Positions 1-6,401 of a stretch of DNA of 7,278 nucleotides are shown one piece after another. Below the pieces are notes generated by a model. That model was not told where the DNA came from, ran no database searches, and was given only the letters and a program-made list of their open reading frames with translations. This stretch comes from an uncultured Saprospiraceae bacterium. GTDB taxonomy: Bacteria > Bacteroidota > Bacteroidia > Chitinophagales > Saprospiraceae. The stretch covers positions 1 through 7,278 of the forward strand of contig CALGLS010000372.1 of the NCBI GenBank assembly GCA_937959375.1, written 5' to 3'. Position 1 is the first letter of the stretch. The number at the start of each line of letters is the position of its first letter. A program made the position numbers and the translations under genes.

Positions 1-935
1 TTCATAACCAAAGCCTCATACTCCGCCTCCAATCGATCCAACTCATTCAATATCTTATTATCATCGGCCTGCAAGTTTCCCATCAATCGGTTGACCTTAT
101 CGCGAACCGCTACTACGGATGAAAGCGAATTTTGAATCTTCTGCTGAACCACCCAGTCCGAAATTAAGTTATCAAAGAAAACATCTGTAAAGCGAGAGAA
201 AGAAGCAATCTCTACGTCTAGCCCATAGTTTTGCTGACGATATACATCACGCAATTCGATTTCAAATTGACGTAGAATATTATGCGCAGAGTGAGATAGA
301 CTTCTAGCTCGATCGATGTAAGAGTGTTTGGTATAGCTCGCAGATCGTCTACGTCCGCTCATATCCCATTGTCCCCAATTACTTGCTTGCCGCAGATTAT
401 TGACGATCTGACCTAACAAGTCAGATGCGCGACTGCCAACAGACAGCGCCTCATCTATTTCATTTTGGATGTGACGATGCGCATCACCTTCTGTTACGAT
501 TTCGAGCATACGCTGACCAGCTAATGATCCGCTGGCCATGATTTCCTCAGCTCGTTTCTTTTTTAGTAACTCGACTTTAGACTTGAGTACGTCTGCATCT
601 GTTAGTTTCTTCTCAAGTACGGAGCGTTCGTATGTTAGTAGGTCGAGTGATTTTTTTGCTGCATCGTACTTCATGGAAGCTTGCAAATGTTCCTGGCGTT
701 CTTTCTCCAGCTGCTCTTCTTTACTTCCAAGTACTTTATAGAAAACTGATTTTAGGCTATTGCCTTCTAGTTTTTGTAAATCCTCAAATTCTTTGAATTG
801 ACGGTTTTCTAACTGGATTACTTTTGCCTCGTTTTCATCAATCTGAACATCTAAATCAGCAATATACCGAATAACTCTGTCTAGATCTTGATAGGCTTTG
901 AGTGTTGCTTTTAGTTCTTCTTTTGTGTTTGTCAT
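1..935 (-). CDS. Coiled-coil protein of unknown function, N-terminal 311 residues (runs off left edge)
   Basis: I recognise no named function. The frame is open from an ATG at 935-933 to the left edge, giving 311 residues without a stop; the C-terminus lies outside the window. The start is supported by the lack of further in-frame coding upstream and by an ATGA overlap with the stop of a preceding open frame. Residues about 1-135 are rich in E, K, L and Q in heptad-like order and should form a long coiled coil. A central part follows (about 140-235) containing the motif NWGQWD at 186-191, then an aromatic stretch near 246-265 (SFSRFTDVFFDNLISDW), then a second helical, charged end. There is no signal peptide or membrane segment, so it should be cytoplasmic. 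The W-G-x-W-D and F-F-D-x-L-I-x-D-W patterns resemble, from memory, a widespread family of uncharacterised bacterial coiled-coil proteins; that match is unverified. A TAAATTTG element (minus strand, 959-952) fits the Bacteroidota -7 box, but no matching -33 TTG is present. Confidence 0.85.
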   Translation of the reverse strand, partial: MTNTKEELKATLKAYQDLDRVIRYIADLDVQIDENEAKVIQLENRQFKEFEDLQKLEGNSLKSVFYKVLGSKEEQLEKERQEHLQASMKYDAAKKSLDLLTYERSVLEKKLTDADVLKSKVELLKKKRAEEIMASGSLAGQRMLEIVTEGDAHRHIQNEIDEALSVGSRASDLLGQIVNNLRQASNWGQWDMSGRRRSASYTKHSYIDRARSLSHSAHNILRQFEIELRDVYRQQNYGLDVEIASFSRFTDVFFDNLISDWVVQQKIQNSLSSVVAVRDKVNRLMGNLQADDNKILNELDRLEAEYEALVM

Positions 936-1135
936 TGTTGTTCTTTTAATACAAATTTAAATGCAACCTTGATGGAAAATTTTATTGATTCTTTGGCCGC
1001 TGAATTTACTGCTATTGGTTCATTTATTTCAAAATCTACCTTAACATCTCGATTGGTTTCCGGGCTCTGAACTATAGTCCAGTCCTCTCTTTCTTTTCTT
1101 TTTATATTCGGACTGAAGTCCGAAATCCGGCTCTT
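932..1135 (-). pseudogene. Start-less 67-codon open frame, stop overlapping next start as ATGA (gene remnant or unrecognised small gene)
   Basis: Reading the minus strand, a frame is open from 1135 to a TGA at 934-932, and this TGA shares ATGA with the start of the coiled-coil gene. Its last 50 or so residues look protein-like, with alternating hydrophobic residues (for example VDFEINEPIAV and IKFSIKVAFKFVL). No ATG, GTG or TTG is in frame. Immediately upstream are in-frame TAG (1138-1136) and TAA stops, although the short frame pieces between them (for example TIEIEVEQM) look similar in style. It could be the decayed 3' end of a gene once translationally coupled to the downstream gene, a gene whose front was replaced by the palindromic DNA at 1069-1124, or chance. 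A run of this length without a stop is not rare in AT-rich DNA, so the ATGA overlap is the main argument. Confidence 0.3.
1107..1124. repeat. Short REP-like palindrome (TTCGGACT/AGTCCGAA)
   Basis: The arms TTCGGACT and AGTCCGAA are perfectly complementary across a two-base centre; as RNA a seven-pair stem with a four-base loop would form. AGTCC recurs at 1076-1080 and 1081-1085, and GAACTATAGTCC at 1069-1080 is itself nearly self-complementary (ACTATAGT core). Short GGACT/AGTCC palindromes of this kind resemble REP sequences that are mobilised by Y1 tyrosine transposases in many bacteria, but no transposase is present and copy number cannot be seen from one window. Confidence 0.4.
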
Positions 1136-1270
1136 CTACATTTGCTCTACTTCTATTTCAATCGTTTACCTACAAACGGAATTGGTGCGCTGTGCCTTAT
1201 TCCTACTCCTCTCTCGCCTAGTAAATTCCTTTAAGCTACGCCTCTCTTCTTTGATAGTCAACCAAAAATA

Positions 1271-1312
1271 AAAAAAAGCAGAACAGCAACTCAATGCTAT
1301 TCTGCTTTTTTT
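1271..1312 (-). terminator. Strong intrinsic terminator after the TPR gene
   Basis: The stem is GCAGAA (1278-1283), one C-A mismatch, then AGCA (1285-1288), closed by a six-base loop (1289-1294) and pairing with TGCT (1295-1298) and TTCTGC (1300-1305). Seven or eight A residues precede it on the plus strand and seven T residues follow it, so a U-tract is present on either strand and it can work in both directions. It lies about 50 bases past the TPR stop codon and so should end that transcript before the coiled-coil gene, which implies the latter has its own promoter. Confidence 0.88.
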
Positions 1313-1361
1313 GAAAATCATTACTTAAAGATCGTTTTCCAACTAATCTTTTCCGTTTTGA

Positions 1362-2699
1362 TTATTTATTTTCGTGGTATGCCTTTTCGTTTTTACCACC
1401 ATCTTGAACAGTCTTCAAACGAGCACTAAACTCTTTAGACAGTTCAAAATTTTCATTACGTGCGTAAATTTCTTTCAATGCATTCAGCGTATTCATGTCA
1501 TTTGCATCCATGCTTTCAGCTCTTTGGAAGAAAGGTAAAGCTTTTGCAAACTCAGCATTAACTTCTGATTTTTTTGCTTCCATTGCGCGCAAACCAGCTT
1601 TTGAGTAATCTGCCTTATCTTCTAAAACTTTCAATTCTTCGATGATTAGATTCGCCTTGTTTACGTAAAGTACACCAGAGTTATAAACTGCAAAGAAATA
1701 AGTACCGTCCTTTTCTAATGCTTTTGTGTAGTATTCTAAAGCTTTATCGAAGTAACCGTTAGCTGCTTCAAGATTCTTGTCAGCCATTTCCTTTTGGAAT
1801 AAGTTATCATACGTGTTACCCAAAGCTGAGTAGTAAGACACGTTTTCAGGATCAGCAGCGATAGCTTTTTCTAATTTACCTACCAACTCATCAAAACGAT
1901 TTGTCTTTAAGTAGTGGTTCAATTCAGTAACCATCAAGCCGTTGTCTTGTGGAAATTTCTCACGTCCTTTTGACAAATACTCTTCTGCCTTAGCTTGGTC
2001 AGTATCAACATTCAATTTGAACAATGCATTGTAAACACCAGACTCTTCGTAACCGCTTTCTGTCAATTCAGCAAATAGTTTTCCAGCTTCTTCATTCATC
2101 TCTGCAGATAAAGCGCTCAGTCCTTGCATGTATTTGTGATCATTCATTTGTGCTTGCTCAGCTAAAACACCTTTCTTACCAGCTTTGTCTAAAATATTTT
2201 TCACGTCAAGTACAGCGCTGTAAGCGTCATATGCTTTTTTGAATTCGTTTGCTTTGTAAGCAAAAAGACCTGCGTTACCTAGGTGATCTGCCGTTGAACG
2301 CAAACCAGTCATCGCATCACTTTTGAAGTATTTCTTACCAGCAATTTCTAAAACTTTAGTATAAGCTTTGTAAGCATCAACTGCAGAGTTAGGGTATGCT
2401 GATTTGAATGTCTGATCCAAAAGTTGGTACTTAAGATCAGCAGCACATTGCTCGTTGTAAATATCACCAGCCAACAAAAACATTTTTGTTTTATCCTTGC
2501 CTTCTAATTCACTTTCAGCAGCAACTGCCTTACCTATCGCAATGATTGCCTTGTCTAAATATTCAGCTTTACTGTCACCCTGCGCTTGAGGATATTTCTT
2601 CATTGCTTTGTTCGCTTCTTTGTAAGAAGCAGCTGCATTTTGTGCTTGTAGTGATACAACCACGAAAAGAGATAATAAACCGAGAATTAATTTTTTCAT
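1362..2699 (-). CDS. Exported tetratricopeptide-repeat protein
   Basis: This 445-residue protein has a clear Sec signal peptide: MKK, a hydrophobic core at about residues 4-17, and a SLQAQ site, with cleavage expected near residue 20. There is no lipobox cysteine, so it is probably soluble in the periplasm. The mature part is almost entirely helical. TPR-like helix pairs with A/G-L-A-Y and A-x-x-x-Y/F-x-x-A-L spacing are visible near 139-165 (LFAYKANEFKKAYDAYSAVL), 190-215, 225-250, 255-283, 286-330, 336-360 and 381-425. TPR arrays bind partner proteins; the partner here is unknown. It lies downstream of gyrA on the same strand, an arrangement I recall in other Bacteroidota, with a 310-bp gap and a terminator after it. 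The ATG at 2699 is chosen because it starts the signal peptide directly; no Shine-Dalgarno sequence is present, as usual in this phylum. No gene name is justified. Confidence 0.93.
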   Translation of the reverse strand: MKKLILGLLSLFVVVSLQAQNAAASYKEANKAMKKYPQAQGDSKAEYLDKAIIAIGKAVAAESELEGKDKTKMFLLAGDIYNEQCAADLKYQLLDQTFKSAYPNSAVDAYKAYTKVLEIAGKKYFKSDAMTGLRSTADHLGNAGLFAYKANEFKKAYDAYSAVLDVKNILDKAGKKGVLAEQAQMNDHKYMQGLSALSAEMNEEAGKLFAELTESGYEESGVYNALFKLNVDTDQAKAEEYLSKGREKFPQDNGLMVTELNHYLKTNRFDELVGKLEKAIAADPENVSYYSALGNTYDNLFQKEMADKNLEAANGYFDKALEYYTKALEKDGTYFFAVYNSGVLYVNKANLIIEELKVLEDKADYSKAGLRAMEAKKSEVNAEFAKALPFFQRAESMDANDMNTLNALKEIYARNENFELSKEFSARLKTVQDGGKNEKAYHENK

Positions 2700-3009
2700 C
2701 TTCTAATTTGTTTAATTTCGAAACTTAGGATTCGTTTTATTAGAGCTTATGCCGAAATGAATTGGAATGCACTCTAGTGTAATTTATTAAAATTTGGAAT
2801 AATCTGTTGATTCTGAATTCCACTTATATTGACGGTAAAATTATAAAACAAAGTCTTTTTTTGTTGTTAAGAAACACCCAAAACTTGTTAAAATCAGTTA
2901 AGTCGATGCTTTTTAGGCTTAAAAGCCAAAATATCAACTGAATATTTATTCTATTTCACCACATCCGGTGGCAACGAAATTAAGCATTGCCACCGAAATT
3001 GGAATTACT
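2700..3009. other. 310-bp gap between gyrA and the TPR gene
   Basis: This AT-rich gap holds no gene. Next to the gyrA stop is the stem at 2966-2995. Further along lie a small hairpin GGCT/AGCC flanked by T and A runs (2911-2931) and weak repeats of TGGAAT/ATTCCA (2795-2800 and 2817-2822). For a TPR promoter I see only TAAGTTTC, about 20-30 bases before the ATG, which is one base off the -7 consensus and has no TTG at the right distance. Whether the TPR gene is co-transcribed with gyrA therefore stays open. Confidence 0.65.
2966..2995 (-). repeat. Nine-pair stem directly after the gyrA stop codon
   Basis: CGGTGGCAA (2966-2974) and TTGCCACCG (2987-2995) form a perfect nine-pair stem with a twelve-base loop, starting 14 bases past the gyrA stop. 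No U-tract follows on either strand, so it is not a standard intrinsic terminator. It may protect the 3' end of gyrA mRNA after processing, pause RNA polymerase, or act as a weak terminator. The heptamer CGAAATT appears both in the loop (2975-2981) and across the right edge of the stem (2994-3000), giving a direct repeat 19 bases apart. Confidence 0.6.
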
Positions 3010-5568
3010 TTACTCTTCTTCTCCGCTCGCGTCTGCATCTTTATTAGCTGGCGCTTGCGTTTCATCAGCTGCTGCTTCAATCACATTTCCATCTTCATCT
3101 ACTACCTGATCTGGTTCTTCATCCGCCACATTGATTACTGCTACATCAGCGATTTCATCATTTTTATCTAGTCGGATCACACGAACGCCTTGCGTTGCTC
3201 TTCCCATTATGCGAAGTTCTTTCAAGTCCATTCTGATCACGATTCCTGACTTAGTTGTAATGATTGCATCATCATCATCCGTTACCATTTTTATCGATAC
3301 CAGTGGTCCTGTTTTTTCAGTAATCTGCATAGTCTTCACCCCTTTACCACCTCTATTGGTGATTCGGTAATCATCGACTGCAGTACGTTTTCCATTTCCT
3401 TTTTCAGAAATAACTAAAATCGTTTGTTCAGAATCAGTTGGATCAACACTTACCATTCCAACTACCGAATCGTTTTCGTCAACTAATGTTATACCACGAA
3501 CTCCCGCAGCACTTCGACCCATCGAACGTACTTTTGCTTCAGGGAATCGGATGGCACGACCAGCACGATTGGCGATGACGATTTCGTTATTACCATTTGT
3601 CAAACGAGCTTCTAACAATTGATCTCCTTCGTTGATGGTGATGGCGTTGATACCGTTGGTACGTGGTCGAGAGAATTGCTCTACCAATGTTTTCTTAATC
3701 AAACCATTCTTCGTACAGAAAACGATATAATTGTTATTCATGTAATCGACATCTTTAAGATCTTCGATTTTGATGTAAGCTCTTACCTTGTCTTCTTTTG
3801 GAAGGTTGATAATATTCTGAATCACACGGCCACTTGAAGTCTTGGTCGCTTCTGGAATTTCGTATACACGTAACCAGTGACAACGTCCTTGTTCTGTAAA
3901 GAATAAAAGATAGTTGTGATTGGTGGCCACAAACATGTGTTCGATGTAATCTTCATTTCTAGTTTTGGATCCTTTTGATCCACGACCTCCACGCCCTTGA
4001 ATTCGATATTCAGTTGCTTTAGTTCGCTTGATATAACCTAGGTTAGAAATTGTAATGACTACATCATCATCAGCAATCATATCTTCAATACTGATGTCGC
4101 CTTCAGCAAAAGCAATGTCAGTACGACGCTCATCTCCATATCTATCTTTCAACTCAGTCAATTCTTCTTTAATGATATCTCTTCTCATTGCCTCTGAATC
4201 CAAAATCGATTGCAAGTAAGCAATGGTCTTTAACAACTCATCATATTCAGCACGTACCTTGTCTCTTTCCAGACCGGTAAGCTTTTGCAAACGCATTTCG
4301 AGAATTGCTTTCGCTTGTATTTCGCTTAACTCAAATTGGCTCATCAAGCCTGTTCTCGCTTCTTCTACTGTCTTCGATGCTCGAATCAACTTAATGACCT
4401 CATCTAGATGATCCAAAGCGATTAGCAAACCTTCAAGGATGTGTGCTCTTTCTTTTGCTTTGTTGATGTCATAAGTTGTACGACGTACAATCACTTCCAA
4501 ACGGAATTTGATAAACTCTCTAATTAAATCTTTCAGATTCAATACGATTGGGCGACCGTTTACCAAAGCAATATTGTTAACACCGTAAGAACTTTGAAGT
4601 GGTGTGTATTTGTAGAGTTTACTCAAAATCACGTTAGCCATTGCATCACGCTTCACCTCTACAACTACTCTTAAACCATTTCTGTCTGATTCATCACGTA
4701 CATCACTGATGCCTTCCACTTTTTTCATGTTGACCAAATCAGCAATCTTGATCACAAGGTTTGCTTTATTGACCTGATATGGAATTTCAGAAATGATGAT
4801 GGTTTCTTTTCCTGTTTTACTTTCTTCGATTCGTGCTTTTCCACGAACCACTACTCGACCACGACCGGTTTCGAAAGCTTCACGTACACCTTCCATTCCG
4901 TAGATAGTTCCACCTGTAGGAAAATCGGGAGCTTTGATGTGGGTCATCAATTCGTCAATCGTAATATCTGCATTGTCAACTGTTGCAATGATACCGTTAA
5001 TGACTTCGGTAAGGTTGTGCGGCATCATGTTGGTTGCCATACCTACGGCGATACCAGATGCTCCGTTGATCAATAAATTAGGAAGCGTGGTAGGTAATAC
5101 CGACGGCTCTGTAAGCGAGTCATCAAAGTTGTTTCTAAAGTCAACCGTATCCTTACCAATATCTCCTAAGATTTCGTCACTGATACGCTTTAGCTTTGCT
5201 TCAGTGTAACGCATAGCAGCAGGGCTATCACCGTCCATTGAACCAAAGTTACCTTGTCCGTCAACTAGAGGATATCGGAGTGACCAATCTTGCGCCATAC
5301 GCACCATGGAATCGTAAACGGATGTATCACCGTGTGGGTGATATTTACCCAAAACTTCTCCAACGATACGAGCAGATTTTTTGTGAGATTTAGATGAACT
5401 TAATCCAAGTTCATGCATACCGTAAAGCACTCTTCTGTGAACTGGTTTTAAGCCATCTCTAACATCGGGTAGTGCACGCGATACGATTACTGACATAGAG
5501 TAATCGATGTACGCAGATTTCATTTCATCTTCGATGCTAACAGGAATAATTCTTTTGTCTTCAGCCAT
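3010..5568 (-). CDS. gyrA: DNA gyrase subunit A
   Basis: GyrA is the DNA-cleaving and rejoining subunit of DNA gyrase, a type IIA topoisomerase (A2B2 with GyrB) that introduces negative supercoils using ATP. The 852-residue protein is complete. The catalytic tyrosine is Tyr121 in AAMRYTE, with Arg120 before it (E. coli 121/122). HPHGDTSVYD at 77-86 is the quinolone-determining region, with Thr82 and Asp86 at the E. coli Ser83 and Asp87 positions. Ile173 in SGIAVG matches the DNA-bending isoleucine. The breakage-reunion part covers about 1-490, with the coiled-coil and gate at about 340-490. The beta-pinwheel C-terminal domain covers about 500-812 and begins with the GyrA box QGRGGRG (524-530), which separates it from ParC. 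The last 40 residues are acidic (EEPDQVVDEDG to GEEE). The ATG at 5568 is standard, without a Shine-Dalgarno sequence. No gyrB is adjacent. Confidence 0.98.
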   Translation of the reverse strand: MAEDKRIIPVSIEDEMKSAYIDYSMSVIVSRALPDVRDGLKPVHRRVLYGMHELGLSSSKSHKKSARIVGEVLGKYHPHGDTSVYDSMVRMAQDWSLRYPLVDGQGNFGSMDGDSPAAMRYTEAKLKRISDEILGDIGKDTVDFRNNFDDSLTEPSVLPTTLPNLLINGASGIAVGMATNMMPHNLTEVINGIIATVDNADITIDELMTHIKAPDFPTGGTIYGMEGVREAFETGRGRVVVRGKARIEESKTGKETIIISEIPYQVNKANLVIKIADLVNMKKVEGISDVRDESDRNGLRVVVEVKRDAMANVILSKLYKYTPLQSSYGVNNIALVNGRPIVLNLKDLIREFIKFRLEVIVRRTTYDINKAKERAHILEGLLIALDHLDEVIKLIRASKTVEEARTGLMSQFELSEIQAKAILEMRLQKLTGLERDKVRAEYDELLKTIAYLQSILDSEAMRRDIIKEELTELKDRYGDERRTDIAFAEGDISIEDMIADDDVVITISNLGYIKRTKATEYRIQGRGGRGSKGSKTRNEDYIEHMFVATNHNYLLFFTEQGRCHWLRVYEIPEATKTSSGRVIQNIINLPKEDKVRAYIKIEDLKDVDYMNNNYIVFCTKNGLIKKTLVEQFSRPRTNGINAITINEGDQLLEARLTNGNNEIVIANRAGRAIRFPEAKVRSMGRSAAGVRGITLVDENDSVVGMVSVDPTDSEQTILVISEKGNGKRTAVDDYRITNRGGKGVKTMQITEKTGPLVSIKMVTDDDDAIITTKSGIVIRMDLKELRIMGRATQGVRVIRLDKNDEIADVAVINVADEEPDQVVDEDGNVIEAAADETQAPANKDADASGEEE

Positions 5569-5597
5569 TGTATTTTTAATTACATTTAAGTGTCACA

Positions 5598-5629
5598 CAA
5601 AAAATAATTCGGACATTTTTTTGTCTCAA
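5598..5629 (-). promoter_or_regulatory. Candidate gyrA promoter (Bacteroidota -33/-7 type)
   Basis: On the minus strand a TTG (5629-5627) is followed, 20 bases on, by TATTTTTTG (5606-5598). This is close to the Bacteroidota primary-sigma consensus TTG / TAnnTTTG, with one extra base in the -7 element. Transcription would start near 5590 and leave a leader of about 20 bases before the gyrA ATG at 5568. The spacer contains an inverted GACA/TGTC pair (5612-5615 and 5622-5625), which may be chance or a small operator. The assignment rests on consensus match and position alone. Confidence 0.35.
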
Positions 5630-5779
5630 GTGTTTGGTAAAAGCCAGCTTCCTTCGTAGCCAAAACTTTACTTAATTACTTGTGAATATCCAAGTCATTT
5701 TTGCCATGTTACTAAGTTGCGCGAAGATAACAAAAAACAGGCTATTTTTAGGTATAAAACAGGGGCTAATCGTAGGTAT

Positions 5780-5788
5780 TTATCCACA
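5780..5788 (+). promoter_or_regulatory. Single perfect DnaA-box 9-mer
   Basis: TTATCCACA matches the classical high-affinity DnaA box exactly and lies in AT-rich DNA about 210 bp upstream of the gyrA start. I found no second close match nearby, so this is not an origin by itself. It could be a DnaA-binding regulatory site for gyrA or a chance match; the chance of one such 9-mer on either strand in a window this size is roughly one in twenty. Confidence 0.25.
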
Positions 5789-6125
5789 TTTTTACCTTTA
5801 AAATGAGGCCTGAGATGGTCAAAAACGCGAACAAGACATAATTGACTGAAAAACAACACATTGCATCTGTTTTAAATCAAAAACTATTGGATAAACTAGC
5901 TTGTGTTTATAGCTTAAAAAGCTATTTTCTTTATAGTTAATTTGATTTTATGTAATTGACTGGCTGATTGAAGGCGAAAAGGAGAGAATTTAGTCGTTAA
6001 AACCTTGTTTAAAAGTAGTTTTTAAGTCTACCAAACGGCGTGTGCTGACTTTTGGGGCTGTTAATGGTAGTCCTCCAAGAAAGTCAAGGTTGATTAACTC
6101 TAAATGCTTAGGCTTTTCTATTGGT

Positions 6126-6224
6126 TCAAGCTCAGATAAGATTCAAATTCAATCTAAAGCACAATCTCTATCTTCCTCAATCGCGATCTGAGTGAAATTT
6201 GAGTTTGAATTTGAGCTTGATCTT
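6126..6224. repeat. Period-6 GANYTT tract with an inverted partner
   Basis: From 6201 to 6224 four hexamers in a row fit GANYTT or close variants (GAGTTT, GAATTT, GAGCTT, GATCTT). About 50-60 bases to the left, TCAAGCTCA (6126-6134) and TCAAATTCAA (6143-6152) are inverted copies of TGAGCTTGA (6212-6220) and TTGAATTTGA (6205-6214). The two parts could pair into a long stem with an eight-base bulge on the left arm. The loop contains an eight-base palindrome ATCGCGAT (6180-6187). No coding role is visible. Confidence 0.5.
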
Positions 6225-6240
6225 AATCGCCCTAGTACAC

Positions 6241-6278
6241 AAAAAAAACCGGTGGCGCTAAAGCGCACACCGGTTTTT
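6241..6278 (-). terminator. Strong intrinsic terminator after the secreted-protein gene
   Basis: The stem is CCGGTG plus GCGC (6249-6258), the loop TAAA (6259-6262), then GCGC, one bulged A (6267) and CACCGG (6268-6273). On the minus strand it is followed by eight U residues (6248-6241); on the plus strand by five. It lies about 125 bases past the stop of the secreted-protein gene and should end that transcript well before gyrA. The long stem and GC-rich tip make this one of the most secure non-coding features in the window. Confidence 0.9.
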
Positions 6279-6375
6279 GAATCATACCTTTTTAAAAACC
6301 GAATTCAAAAACGAGCTAACTAAACGGTTTTGGGCAAAACTTGGCCTAGTTAGGGCGATGATTTTGAAAAAATCA
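6274..6375 (-). repeat. Cluster of inverted repeats in the 3' region of the secreted-protein gene
   Basis: Between the gene's stop and its terminator lie, in transcript order, TGATTTT/AAAATCA (6359-6375, loop 3), CTAACTA/TAGTTAG (6316-6322 and 6347-6353) enclosing GTTTTG/CAAAAC (6327-6340), and TTTTTGAAT/ATTCAAAAA (6274-6282 and 6303-6311). The last pair uses the same T-run that flanks the terminator stem, and AAAAACC at 6294-6300 can also pair with GGTTTTT at 6272-6278, so some of these folds exclude each other. This may be plain AT-rich coincidence or a structured 3' end. Confidence 0.45.
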
Positions 6376-6401
6376 CCAAAAACAGAATTCTAAAATCGTT
6401 A

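Larger units (their letters stand above)
936..1361. other. 426-bp gap between the TPR gene and the coiled-coil gene
   Basis: This gap has no intact gene. From right to left it holds the 3' untranslated region of the TPR gene, the intrinsic terminator at 1271-1312, a strongly purine-rich stretch on the minus strand (about 1140-1260) without a usable frame, a GGACT-type palindrome cluster at 1069-1124, and the start-less open frame ending at 932. Any promoter for the coiled-coil gene should lie here. The only element seen is a TAAATTTG box at 959-952, which lacks a -33 partner and would leave a leader of only about ten bases. Confidence 0.7.
5569..6401. other. 833-bp gap upstream of gyrA, no convincing gene
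   Basis: No frame with a start codon and a credible protein is present. From the gyrA side it holds the candidate promoter (5598-5629), a single DnaA-box 9-mer (5780-5788), a short AT-rich inverted repeat ATAGCTT/AAGCTAT (5909-5925), a start-less 50-codon minus-strand frame with protein-like composition (5990-6142), a period-6 tract with an inverted partner (6126-6224), the terminator (6241-6278), and several inverted repeats up to the stop of the secreted-protein gene (6274-6375). Such a long gap ahead of gyrA could include an unseen small RNA or remnants of decayed DNA. Confidence 0.7.

Noticed and set aside
538..741. A plus-strand open frame of 67 codons
   Set aside because: It is antisense to the coiled-coil gene; its serine- and phenylalanine-rich product is the mirror of the lysine/glutamate-rich coiled coil.
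2911..2931. GGCT/AGCC hairpin flanked by T and A runs, considered as a gyrA terminator
   Set aside because: On the minus strand the stem is followed by A rather than T residues and has only four G-C-containing pairs.
3131..5209. Several plus-strand open frames inside gyrA
   Set aside because: They are antisense to a complete and clearly conserved gyrA and show no recognisable protein features.
5706..5801. A plus-strand ATG frame of 31 codons upstream of gyrA
   Set aside because: It is short, on the opposite strand from all other genes, has no promoter, and fits chance expectation in a long gap.
5909..5928. ATAGCTT/AAGCTAT inverted repeat followed by TTTT, considered as a terminator
   Set aside because: The seven-pair stem is mostly A-T with a three-base loop and too short a T-run; no gene ends nearby on the plus strand.
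5569..6401. A replication origin next to gyrA
   Set aside because: Only one DnaA box is seen, and there is no dnaA, dnaN, recF or gyrB and no box cluster.
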